DNA of 64,000 bases. It comes from Thorsellia kenyensis (GTDB taxonomy: Bacteria; Pseudomonadota; Gammaproteobacteria; Enterobacterales; Thorselliaceae). Positions within the stretch are counted from its first letter, which is position 1. Each line of letters begins with the position of its first letter. Position numbers and translations under genes: made by a program. The notes under the pieces are model-generated. The model made no database searches, had not been told where the DNA came from, and worked only from the letters and a program-made list of their open reading frames with translations. Shown here piece by piece: positions 42,901 to 50,882 of this stretch. Where the stretch lies: positions 1 to 64,000 of the forward strand of contig NZ_JBHLXE010000027.1 in assembly GCF_042432445.1 (NCBI RefSeq), given 5' to 3'.

Positions 42901-44044
42901 TAAAACTGTTGTCGATAAGGATAAGGCTCAAACAGATGCGTTAAATGCGTTGAAATCGCAAGTAAGTTATCAAGATACAGCTAATAACAGTCGCTTTGTT
43001 AATGCAGAATCAAGTATTAAGACGCTTCAAACGACCGTTACTAGCAATCAGCAATCCAATGCTTCAAGTATTACTCAGCTTGAATCTAAGGTTAATGACA
43101 ACAAAGCTAACATAACTCAGCAATCGACTACTCTGGCAACAGTTACAGGTAATTTATCATCGACGTACTCAGTAACAGCTAAAATGGACGCAAACGGTAA
43201 TATTTATGCTGCTGGTATGTCGCTTGGTGTGGAAAAAGTAAATGGTAAAACTCAAGCTAGTGTTATTTTCTTGGCTGATAGCTTTACATTGATGAATGCG
43301 ATAGGAGGAACTGTTACAAGCCCATTCTTCGTTAATGGTGGGCAAGTTTACATGAGAAGTGCTGTAATTCAAGACGGCTCGATTACTAACGCTAAAATAG
43401 GTGAGTTTATTCAGTCGAGTAACTATCAAACAGGAAAAACTGGTTGGAGGATTGATAAATCAGGATTTGCTGAGTTTCTAAATATCAAAGCAAGAGGGGA
43501 AATTCATGCTACCAGTGGAACATTTAGTAATGTGATTATTGATGAAAACTGTCAAGTTAAAGGCACTATATACGCAGGAAAAATAGTGGGAGGAGTAGCA
43601 AGCTTCCTTTGGAACATTAATCACACGCAGTCTGGAGTAAGCAAAACCACATTGGTTTTGACTAAGAATGTTTGTGATGTTTTACTAATTGAAAAAACAA
43701 GAAAAGTTGCAATCTTGGGTGAAATGACTGCTTCATCGGTTGAGAGTAGATATGTACAAACTGGCACCCACCCTGGTGGAGGAGGTCCTATATATGAATA
43801 TAAAAATTTCTACAGCTATCCTACAATAACCGTTGAAATTCTATTGAATAACAACAAGATTGGAACATTAGTAAATGTAGTCAGAGGTACAGAGTTCACA
43901 CTACCCGAAGGAGGGAATACTTACCAAAGACTAAGTTTCAGGTATATTATTGAGAATAATATTATTGGCAACACTTATTCTCTTAATGCTAAATTCGATC
44001 TCGCTGTTTATGATGGCGAAGATTTTTTAAAACGTATCAATTAA
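39974..44044 (+). CDS. tail tip host-specificity protein J
   Basis: 1356 residues. The N-terminal two thirds match lambda J: KAKILIALCEGEIAGGL, then the phage-tail_3 region (AYTVLRDLAAIFRGMTYWSKG). Two fibronectin-III-like domains lie at about 615-800, a coiled coil at ~800-1045, and a DUF1983-like module (VNGKTQASVIFLADSFTL) near 1090. The last ~250 residues are the variable receptor-binding end. Determines host range. Confidence 0.93.
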   Translation: MTNNNLIKGKKGGGGSQHTPVESPDSLLSVAKAKILIALCEGEIAGGLTAQDIYLDGTPLASPDGTMNFTGVSWELRTGTQDQDYIQGFPAVENELTVGTELKASNPYVKSITNTQLSALRIRLGVQALQRQHDNGDVTGSRVEYAVDVATDGGAYQEVIKSAFDGKTTSLYERSHRINLPKATTGWMVRVRRLTPDSSTAKVADKTNIQAITEIIDAKLSYPNTALLYVEFDSKQFQSIPKISCKPKGRVIRVPNNYDPINRTYSGLWNGQFKWAWTNNPAWVFFDIVTNERFGLGKRISLEQVDKWELYRIAQYCDQLVPDGRGGDGKEPRFMCDVYIQSKAEAYTVLRDLAAIFRGMTYWSKGILASIADMPADIDYIYTPANVVEGKFNYSGASQNTKYSTVMVSWSNPDNQYQDEVAVVSDPNLVRRYGYVETSITAIGCTRESEARRRADWILQTNRNDRTISFSVGLDGNIPRPGGIIGIADPKLSGRILGGRISAVNGRNITLDRKSDAKVGDRLIINLPSGKAEARTIQAVKDKILTVSADYTEEPMKESVWSIDADDLEIQQFRVVSIADNNDGTYAITATAHDPDKYARIDTGARIESKPISVVPSSIQKPVSNVVITSSSRVEQGINIATLHVEWDKTDGAISYESEWRKDNGNWIPAPRSSVNSFDIEGIYSGRYQARVRAINASDISSGWSYADEITLAGKVGKPPMPLGFTTNSLVSGVQLNWSFPTDATDTLKTEIWYNTEDGDDGALLLADVPYPQGTYQQMGLSAGQAFFYKARLVDRLGNQSDWTDWEHGISSTNVDDIEKAVIDTLKDTEVFKQLLSNTFGELEDKFAQVDEANANSKAALDSVSVTAENLIKQSLAIISNATANDADVQRQRKENGKFLAEITNVRQTIVSESEAIARSIEQLKATMHEDDAELAGEILQMLQVIADSEKATAEKIENLSSNFNNQITATINTFNKTVVDKDKAQTDALNALKSQVSYQDTANNSRFVNAESSIKTLQTTVTSNQQSNASSITQLESKVNDNKANITQQSTTLATVTGNLSSTYSVTAKMDANGNIYAAGMSLGVEKVNGKTQASVIFLADSFTLMNAIGGTVTSPFFVNGGQVYMRSAVIQDGSITNAKIGEFIQSSNYQTGKTGWRIDKSGFAEFLNIKARGEIHATSGTFSNVIIDENCQVKGTIYAGKIVGGVASFLWNINHTQSGVSKTTLVLTKNVCDVLLIEKTRKVAILGEMTASSVESRYVQTGTHPGGGGPIYEYKNFYSYPTITVEILLNNNKIGTLVNVVRGTEFTLPEGGNTYQRLSFRYIIENNIIGNTYSLNAKFDLAVYDGEDFLKRIN

Positions 44045-44058
44045 AAGGATAATGATTC

Positions 44059-44211
44059 ATGAAAAAAATATTGTTAATTTGTATGGTGGCCTGTTTTTTA
44101 AGCGCTTGTGCCACGACTGACCCTGTTACATTTTGCTATCAACTTTCACCACAGGAAATTAAACCAGGTGTGAATTGCATTCCAAATGGCGGCGGTGGTA
44201 GTGGCTCATAA
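44059..44211 (+). CDS. small lipoprotein after J
   Basis: 50 residues. Signal peptide KKILLICMVACFLSAC with lipobox LSAC, then a short mature part with two Cys (VTFCYQL, GVNCIPN) and a Gly-rich end. AAAGGAT lies upstream. Phage lipoproteins placed next to the receptor-binding gene often block the phage's own receptor (as T5 Llp), which is a reasonable guess here. Confidence 0.65.
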   Translation: MKKILLICMVACFLSACATTDPVTFCYQLSPQEIKPGVNCIPNGGGGSGS

Positions 44212-44228
44212 TTAAAAAATACTTAAGC

Positions 44229-44250
44229 AACCCTCTTCGGAGGGTTTTTT
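44229..44250 (+). terminator. terminator
   Basis: AACCCTC-ttcg-GAGGGTTTTTT. Confidence 0.85.
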
Positions 44251-44276
44251 ATTGTCTAAAATTCGGAGAATGTTAT

Positions 44277-46097
44277 ATGTGGTACAGGACAGGAACAATC
44301 ACTTTAAAAAAAGGCACTACTAAAGTGCTTGGAGTGGGAACAAAGTGGACTGATAAGCTATCAAATGTGGAAGCAGGCCAGCCACTAATTGTAAACGGTA
44401 ATATCTATGAAATCACTGAGGTAATAAGTGATACTGAACTTTACATTAAAGAGTCTGCGCTTGCTGATGCTACAGCTACTCCTTACGTAATTATGTCAGT
44501 AGTTTATGGCTCGTTGGGTGACGTTGCGCTTAAAGCATCTAAAGCATTTGCTCACTACCAAGAGCAGATGGATGTGTTCGATATGATGTACACAGGCACT
44601 CAAACTTTCAAAGTTACTAAGCCAGATGGTACAGAAATTGAGATGTATCCATATTCAATGTTAAGTATCGATTTAGCTAAATTAAATCAGACGCTGCAAA
44701 CTGTTGCTACTCATGCAACTAATGCTAAAACATCTGAAACTAACGCTAAAAACTCAGCCACATCCGCGGCTACTAGCGCCACAAGCGCCTCAAGCTCTGC
44801 AACAACTGCAACAGCTTCAGCAAACGCTGCTAGTTCATCTGCAACTACCGCTAAGGCATCTGAAACAAATGCAGCAAAATCAGCAACTGCTGCGGCATCT
44901 AGCGCTACAAACGCATCAACATCAGCAAGCAATGCAAAAACTTCTGAAACAAAAGCAAAAGAATACGCTGATTCAGTTAATGCAAATAGTCTTTTAACTA
45001 AAGAAGATAATTTAAAAAGTGTTGCAAATTTGGCAGAAGCACAGGCTAATTTGCAAGTTTTTAGGCAGATGCCAGATTTAACAGCTAACATTAATTTGGA
45101 TAGTTTAACTAAAACAACAGATTACGGGGTTTATGCGTGTCTCGAGCCTAATACGGCAACACCTGAAAATAACTACCCGATTAAACTAGCAGGAGCGCTC
45201 ATTGTTTCAAGGAGTTTAGAAGGTTCTTGTTTACAAGAATATACTACTAACACAGGAAGAAAATTTATAAGAGGCAGGGCAGGGGGTCAATGGTTAGCTT
45301 GGACTGAATATCTTAATTCCAAAAATAACCTTTCTGAATTAACAGATAAAATTACTGCACTCAAAAATCTAGGAGCTATGCCAAATGAAATTACTGCGAA
45401 ATTAGTAGATATTAACACATTGAAAGTTTCTGGTTTTTACAATATATCAGCTAACTCACCAAATTGGTTGGGTTCAAGCGGGGGTGTTTTATTAGTGGTT
45501 GCTCATGGAACAGTCGGATATATTACGCAAATAGCATATTTAAACGGTAGTGTTTATGTTAGGTATGCGGGTGGTAGCGGTGTATGGGGGGAATGGTCAG
45601 AGCTTGCGAGTTTAAGTAGACCTAATGCTTTTACAGGAAAACAAACAATAAATGGGAATTTGGTCGTAAATCAAGAGTCTTTTGTTGGCTTTTCTCTAGT
45701 AGAGGGTAATACTAAAGACGGCAGCATTATTAGGTTTATTACTAATGCGGACAAGGTTGAACATTCGCATATTGGGTTTTTGCCAAAATCCCCTGATTTA
45801 AGAATATATTGCAAGAATGGTGGGATGAGCCTGTCGCTAAAAACACCTATGTTGATAAATAACAATGAAGTGCTGACCGTAGGCAACGCAGGTGTATTTA
45901 ATGGAATAGGTTCGTCAGTTAGCATATTGTTGCCAAATAGCATTTTTAATGTTGGCGATATCTATACAGGATCTGAAATTGGAGCAGAGAGTAGTTTTAT
46001 GCAGACTTTATCAGGCCGCTGGAGATGTACATCCTCAGATAGAAAAACATTTGGGTCAACGATTTTAACTTTAACATCTTTCACGAGAATATCATAA
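44277..46097 (+). CDS. tail fibre protein
   Basis: 606 residues. The N-terminal 135 residues (TGTITLKKGTTKVLGVGTKWTD) are a fibre attachment domain. An Ala/Ser/Thr-rich coiled coil with repeated ATSA, NAKTSETNAK-type units lies at ~145-225. Pyocin-knob-like text (YGVYACLEPNTATPENNYPIKLAGALIVSR in pieces; GQWLAWTEYL) follows, then a C-terminus ending SGRWRCTSSDRKTFGSTILTL. The coiled-coil repeats make length variation likely. The stop overlaps the assembly-protein start (TAATG). Confidence 0.88.
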   Translation: MWYRTGTITLKKGTTKVLGVGTKWTDKLSNVEAGQPLIVNGNIYEITEVISDTELYIKESALADATATPYVIMSVVYGSLGDVALKASKAFAHYQEQMDVFDMMYTGTQTFKVTKPDGTEIEMYPYSMLSIDLAKLNQTLQTVATHATNAKTSETNAKNSATSAATSATSASSSATTATASANAASSSATTAKASETNAAKSATAAASSATNASTSASNAKTSETKAKEYADSVNANSLLTKEDNLKSVANLAEAQANLQVFRQMPDLTANINLDSLTKTTDYGVYACLEPNTATPENNYPIKLAGALIVSRSLEGSCLQEYTTNTGRKFIRGRAGGQWLAWTEYLNSKNNLSELTDKITALKNLGAMPNEITAKLVDINTLKVSGFYNISANSPNWLGSSGGVLLVVAHGTVGYITQIAYLNGSVYVRYAGGSGVWGEWSELASLSRPNAFTGKQTINGNLVVNQESFVGFSLVEGNTKDGSIIRFITNADKVEHSHIGFLPKSPDLRIYCKNGGMSLSLKTPMLINNNEVLTVGNAGVFNGIGSSVSILLPNSIFNVGDIYTGSEIGAESSFMQTLSGRWRCTSSDRKTFGSTILTLTSFTRIS

Positions 46098-46621
46098 TGG
46101 AAAACAAAGAATATTTAGAACAAACAGAAGAAACAGAGCAACCAAAAACCAAAGAGCCAGTTATTACTTATTCAAATCCAAGAACAAAAGATATATTACG
46201 TTATATTGACATAGATGTCTTTAACGATGGTATATTTGTCTGGCCAACATCGGTATCTCCTAACGATGAGATAACCAAATCAATATACGAAAGGGCGCTC
46301 GCAGAAGAATTTGGTGATATCCAAATTATAGAGTCAGAATTACCAGATTTAAAAGTGATCGCACGTCAGTACCGTGATTCATTTTTAATTGCTACTGACA
46401 GAATGACTGTATTGGATTACACGATAGCTGACCATAGATTGACTGAAGCTGAAAGGGAAGAGTTGATTCAGGTTAGAGATGAATTTAGACGTTGGCCACA
46501 ATCTGAAACTTTCCCTGATTTAACGAAAATGCCAGATATGGGCTATTGGCTATTCTTTGAAGCACTGTACTTGGGTTGGGATGCGCCTGAAGAGTTAAAG
46601 GCGCTTTATGGGGCGGTTTAA
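46097..46621 (+). CDS. tail fibre assembly protein
   Basis: 174 residues of the Tfa type: an acidic N-terminus, then a C-terminal helical region (RDSFLIATDRMTVLDYTIADHRLTEAEREELIQVRDEFRRWP in pieces). It is coupled to the fibre gene and acts as its folding chaperone. Last recognisable gene of the late operon. Confidence 0.85.
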   Translation: MENKEYLEQTEETEQPKTKEPVITYSNPRTKDILRYIDIDVFNDGIFVWPTSVSPNDEITKSIYERALAEEFGDIQIIESELPDLKVIARQYRDSFLIATDRMTVLDYTIADHRLTEAEREELIQVRDEFRRWPQSETFPDLTKMPDMGYWLFFEALYLGWDAPEELKALYGAV

Positions 46622-46630
46622 GTAGGTAAG

Positions 46631-46657
46631 CCCTGAATGCATAGGTTGCGTTCAGGG
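46631..46657 (+). terminator. end-of-operon terminator
   Basis: CCCTGAAtGC...GcgTTCAGGG stem with T-poor tail. It is placed directly after the last tail gene and marks the end of the late transcript. Confidence 0.6.
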
Positions 46658-46774
46658 TTCATTATATCATGGGGGATTTTCTAACTTGATGTGTTGATTG
46701 GGTAACTGATACACTAGATTAATTCATTGCAAATATTTAACTAGGAAATATTGAGTTTATCAAAGGGGATTAGG

Positions 46775-47545
46775 ATGTTAAAACTAATAGGCAGTATTTT
46801 AAGCTTTATATTTGTAATTGTTTTGTTAGTTATAATATTCTGTACAGACATCCTTGAGAAAAATGAAAAAATGACCTTAAACGAGCTAGGAGATTTTCTA
46901 GCTGGAGCTTTTTCTCCATTAGCATTTTTATGGCTTGTAATTGGGTACATGATGCAAGGAAAAGAACTGAAGCTCAATCGCCAGATGTTAGAGTTGCAAG
47001 CGGAAGAATTGAAAAATAACAATCAAGCATTACTTCTTCAAGCTAAAGAGTTAGCAAACTCTGTAAAAGCTCAAAATGAGTTGGTTGAGCAAAGCAAAGA
47101 GCAAATAGAACTTGAGAGAGCTAAACTTGAGGAAGAAAAAGAAAAGGAAAGAATAAAAAATAGCACGCCAGAATTGGAGCTGACCTTTGAAAAAATTGGA
47201 AATACCTATCAGTACAAATGTTATATTCAAAACAAAGGGGGACCTGCTGATAAAATTAAAATCGAATTCCAATATTTTAACCCACGAAACAGCATGGACT
47301 ATTCTAATTCAAATACTTTTTTTTATCAAAATCCAGATTCAATAGAATTGCAACAATTGAATCAAGAGCATAACAAAAAATTTCTTTTTGACTCAATAAA
47401 TACTCCTTATGCTAATAAAGAAACCATCGAATTTATGATTTTGAATGTAAAAATGTGTTATATTGAACATGTAAGTAAATTGAAGCGAACACATAAGTAT
47501 AAATATATTACTAATGAAAATAATGAACTGATTATAGAACAATAA
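46775..47545 (+). CDS. membrane-anchored coiled-coil protein
   Basis: 256 residues from ATG 46775. Two membrane helices near 3-24 and 40-58 precede a long charged coiled coil (~60-125, KELKLNRQMLELQAEELKNNNQALL in part) and a beta-rich C-terminal domain (YKCYIQNKGGPADKIKIEFQYF). It lies outside the tail operon, between the prophage end and the first att-type repeat, and has its own promoter region. Similar proteins occur next to phage-defence genes. Function unknown. Confidence 0.6.
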   Translation: MLKLIGSILSFIFVIVLLVIIFCTDILEKNEKMTLNELGDFLAGAFSPLAFLWLVIGYMMQGKELKLNRQMLELQAEELKNNNQALLLQAKELANSVKAQNELVEQSKEQIELERAKLEEEKEKERIKNSTPELELTFEKIGNTYQYKCYIQNKGGPADKIKIEFQYFNPRNSMDYSNSNTFFYQNPDSIELQQLNQEHNKKFLFDSINTPYANKETIEFMILNVKMCYIEHVSKLKRTHKYKYITNENNELIIEQ

Positions 47546-47708
47546 AATTATAATTTTAAAAGTTTTTGTTAATTTAATTCGCCTTCTTGTTATGGGCGCA
47601 AAAAATAAAGCTGTTGCTCCTAGCTAATATCGGTAGTAACACAACAAGTAACATAATCAATTGATAATAAAAAATACTAAAATTAAATCAGCATCTTAAA
47701 ATAAAATT

Positions 47709-47855
47709 CGATTCCTGCTGGGGACGCCACTCAAATATCCTCACTTATTCTTACATGTTCTTTTATCCGTAAAATTCGCTTTTAAGACATCGACTTAACG
47801 TATATTTTGTAAATTTTATCTTTTCAAATGTTCTCACTTGGTCGGTCATATTCCA
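47709..47855 (+). repeat. att-type direct repeat, copy 1 (tRNA-Arg 3' end)
   Basis: Begins CGATTCCTGCTGGGGACGCCA, which reads as the T-arm, acceptor and encoded CCA of a tRNA-Arg-like gene without the tRNA body. The following ~125 bases also match copy 2 (56907-57053) closely and without length change. An integrase reading frame follows each copy. This is the signature of an integrated element junction. Confidence 0.8.
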
Positions 47856-47941
47856 TTGCAATAGTTAATAATAGTAACATTGATAGTAACACGGAGTGGA
47901 GTGTAAATTCTTATGTTACTATTATTGGAGATCTTATTGAA

Positions 47942-50281
47942 ATGGCTAGAAAAATCAAACCTCTTACTGATACCGAAATTAAACAATCAAAACCAAAAGG
48001 CAGTGATATTACTCTTTTTGATGGTGATGGCCTAGAGTTACTAATTAGGGTTAACGGCACTAAGACTTGGCGGTTTAGGTACTATGCACCGTTGACAAAA
48101 AAAAGGGCTGTAATCACAATTGGACAATATCCAATTATATCGTTGAAAGATGCAAGAAATAAAAAAATAGAGTTTTTAGAACATTTAACAAATGGCGAGG
48201 ACCCTCGTAATTCAATTGAAATGCAAAGAACTAAAAAACATACCCTTGAAAAAGTGACATATGATTTCTTTGAAATTTATAAGACAAAAGGGCATACCGA
48301 AAAGACATTAATTCCAATAGACAAGAAGTATCAAAAACGCACAATACAACCGACCGGTTTTGTCACCGATTATCATATTGAACCGACAAATAATGTTTCA
48401 CAGCAAAAATTTATTCCATTTCAACCAGCTTGGGTTAGCGCTACTGGAACGCGTTTGCCATTACCTGTGCCCCAAATGGGGTATATGGTTGTTGATCATG
48501 CCGGTACTATTTTTAATCATAGCTCAGGACTTTATGGGACTGGGTATGCGATTTGTTTAAGTTGTGGGCGTGCTGATTCTATGACGTCAACAGGTGAATA
48601 CCCTAAATATTTAGATCCTAATAATCCAGGTATTAGTCACTTACCCTTGCGTTTAACGCAAGATGATTGGGACGAAAAAGGAGAACCCGTAGCGTGTAGA
48701 GGAAGCGCCAAAATTCTGGGAAATATCCACATTGGAGCATATTCTCGTACTGATGTATTTGAACTGGTCCTTAGGAATCCACTTTCAGGTGAATATTTAT
48801 TGGATACAACAGAAGGAAGAATTATTGCTACGTCATTAGCTGTGGCTTTACGCTCAGCGCTCACAAGCATATTAGGTATATCTAAGAATGAAGTTATGTA
48901 TAGCATTAGGCCTACAGTAGTAGACGCTAATAATGCGGCTTTAGTATTGCAATTATTTGATAGTGTAAGTGGTGGTGCTGGTTTTGCTGTATCAGCACCA
49001 TTTAATATAATTGAGACGTTATTCAAAATGATTGAGATACTGACATGTGAAGATCATTGTGAGTCATTTTGCTCAAAATGTTTATTAGATAATGATTCTC
49101 GTCATGATACTGAATTGCTTGATCGAGAAGCCGCATTATCTTGGCTAGGTGACAAATTTGTACAATATTTGATATTAAGTGAACCACACAGAAACTTAAT
49201 TCCTGGAGCAACGTATTGCCCAATAACATTAAAACAAAAATTAACAGAACTTATTCGTCAATCACCAAAAAGTATTAGTTTTATTTTATCGCCTAATTTA
49301 AAAAAATGGGATACCACATTGCAGCCGATAAAGCAGCAAATACATCTGCTGCTCTCTAATGAAATAGATGTGTATTTACTTATCCCTAAAGCTGAATATT
49401 CCGATGAAATTAGGGAGTTTTTACTCGCACTCAAGGGGGTTGGGGCACAATTAAGTTACACTTCAGAGATTGAAAACATTATAATGCAAGCTCATTTTGA
49501 TAAGAAATTCATAACTATCGCAAATATGGATGACAATGCCCGTATTCCAGGAGTTAATTGGTTAGAAAGTCATGATGTTACAGTGTTATCTGAAAATGCT
49601 CCTGAAGTTAACTCAGTATCTATTGATACTCTATCGTGGCAAAAATCTTCTATTGAATCGATTGATATCGCGATTGAAATTAGTAAGGAATTAAATGTAA
49701 AAACAGCTCAATTTGGTAAAGCATTTTGGGATTATTTATTGGATGAATCTGCAGTGTTAAATAGATATCTAAAACAAAGTAAAGTAATATCGGTAAATTA
49801 CAGTGATCGATATTTAAAAAGCCCTAGTTATTTATTACTCCTTTCAGAAATTTTATCCCCACTTGTTAAATACGGTTTACAAAAAATAACTATTGAAAGT
49901 AGTTTTATGCCAAATGAACGTAGAAGTTCAATCATTTCTCATGATTGGTACTCCGAACAAGATTTTATTGATGCCTATGAAATGTGGATCAGTGCTAAAA
50001 CAAATATTAAACCAACGATAAATATAGCTAAGCAACTTACACTTCTTCCACATCGCCGGATACTGACTTTAAACTTAGATTCTGGTGAAAAAATACAAAT
50101 TAGATTTGATCAAGGTATGGGTTATTGGCAAATTAATTGTCAGCGTGGACTTCATCGTTTTGATTTTGATTCCTCTATTCATAACCAACTAAAACAATTG
50201 GTTGAAGTACTAGAACATTCGGAAGTAAAAAATTCTGCTTCATGGCCTACTGATATTACAATTGTTGAGGTGAAAAATTGA
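47942..50281 (+). CDS. integrase N-terminus fused to DUF1998 helicase C-terminus
   Basis: 779 residues from ATG 47942 (GGAG upstream; the longer frame from 47828 overlaps the att repeat). Residues 1-~120 are the P4-type integrase arm-binding domain (KIKPLTDTEIKQSKPKG, DGDGLELLIRVNGTKTWRFRY). At ~118-132 the sequence changes to a DUF1998-bearing helicase C-terminus: CLSC at 205-208, ALRSALTSILG, FDSVSGGAGF (339-348) and Cys369, 373, 377, 380 with LLDREAALSWL. DUF1998 marks DrmB of DISARM and MrfA-like helicases. Helicase motor and recombinase catalytic domains are both absent. Probably a deletion fusion at ~48.3 kb, yet fully open. Confidence 0.8.
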   Translation: MARKIKPLTDTEIKQSKPKGSDITLFDGDGLELLIRVNGTKTWRFRYYAPLTKKRAVITIGQYPIISLKDARNKKIEFLEHLTNGEDPRNSIEMQRTKKHTLEKVTYDFFEIYKTKGHTEKTLIPIDKKYQKRTIQPTGFVTDYHIEPTNNVSQQKFIPFQPAWVSATGTRLPLPVPQMGYMVVDHAGTIFNHSSGLYGTGYAICLSCGRADSMTSTGEYPKYLDPNNPGISHLPLRLTQDDWDEKGEPVACRGSAKILGNIHIGAYSRTDVFELVLRNPLSGEYLLDTTEGRIIATSLAVALRSALTSILGISKNEVMYSIRPTVVDANNAALVLQLFDSVSGGAGFAVSAPFNIIETLFKMIEILTCEDHCESFCSKCLLDNDSRHDTELLDREAALSWLGDKFVQYLILSEPHRNLIPGATYCPITLKQKLTELIRQSPKSISFILSPNLKKWDTTLQPIKQQIHLLLSNEIDVYLLIPKAEYSDEIREFLLALKGVGAQLSYTSEIENIIMQAHFDKKFITIANMDDNARIPGVNWLESHDVTVLSENAPEVNSVSIDTLSWQKSSIESIDIAIEISKELNVKTAQFGKAFWDYLLDESAVLNRYLKQSKVISVNYSDRYLKSPSYLLLLSEILSPLVKYGLQKITIESSFMPNERRSSIISHDWYSEQDFIDAYEMWISAKTNIKPTINIAKQLTLLPHRRILTLNLDSGEKIQIRFDQGMGYWQINCQRGLHRFDFDSSIHNQLKQLVEVLEHSEVKNSASWPTDITIVEVKN

Positions 50282-50539
50282 TATGGATAATATTTATTTG
50301 CTAATAGAAAAGATTGAATAAGGATAGTGCTTAATGTAGTAAAAATCAGTCAGTATATATATGATTTATTTGAAGCTGGTTTCATACTTTATGGTAAGCC
50401 AGATAATGGTTAAGCTGGGTTTTCACTGGCAAAAGTTGGATTTAGCTTAGTATCCCAATTTCTAAAAACTGAATTACTAAATGAAATTTTATGCACTATG
50501 AGTGTTTTCTTTATCGAAGATGGCTTATAAAACAATACA
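50282..50539 (+). other. degraded sequence between DUF1998 gene and hsdR remnant
   Basis: No intact gene. Short frames only. It probably contains decayed restriction-modification sequence continuous with the HsdR scrap that follows. Confidence 0.4.
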
Positions 50540-50773
50540 ATGGTAGGCAAGATTTCAGAAAATGAAATCGTGATGGAGCAACTTCGCAGCAATACGAAAG
50601 AACAAGCCATGCTAGGCCAATTCCCAGAATCAATTAATAAAGCGATTATAGAAAGTATGGATATCCACAGCGAAATGGCCTCCAAAATCCTATCCAACGA
50701 ACTGATCGCCAAAGGCTTTGCTGGGCTGATGTTTGATGTGTTGATGAGGGGGATGGGGGGTGATAGGGTTTAG
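50540..50773 (+). pseudogene. HsdR C-terminal fragment
   Basis: 77 codons whose product (ENEIVMEQLRSNTKEQAMLGQFPES..., ending LIAKGFAGLMFDVLMRG) matches the extreme C-terminus of type I restriction R subunits of the EcoR124 kind. The remaining ~950 residues and hsdM/hsdS are absent, so a type I system once occupied this island and was deleted. Confidence 0.7.
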
Positions 50774-50882
50774 TGAAAATCTCTATCAAATTATATTTGC
50801 GAACAATAAAAAATATCTTTGGTTGAGTTATTTAATGCAACAATAACATTGCTTAAATTGAATTTTTATAGGAGTGAAACAT

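Noticed and set aside
44704..45091. Gln/Leu-rich plus-strand frame and Ala/Val-rich minus-strand frame
   Set aside because: Artefacts of the Ala/Ser/Thr coiled-coil repeats of the tail fibre gene in other frames.
47828..47941. N-terminal extension of the integrase fusion
   Set aside because: It translates the conserved att-type repeat DNA, and the ATG at 47942 with GGAG is better placed.
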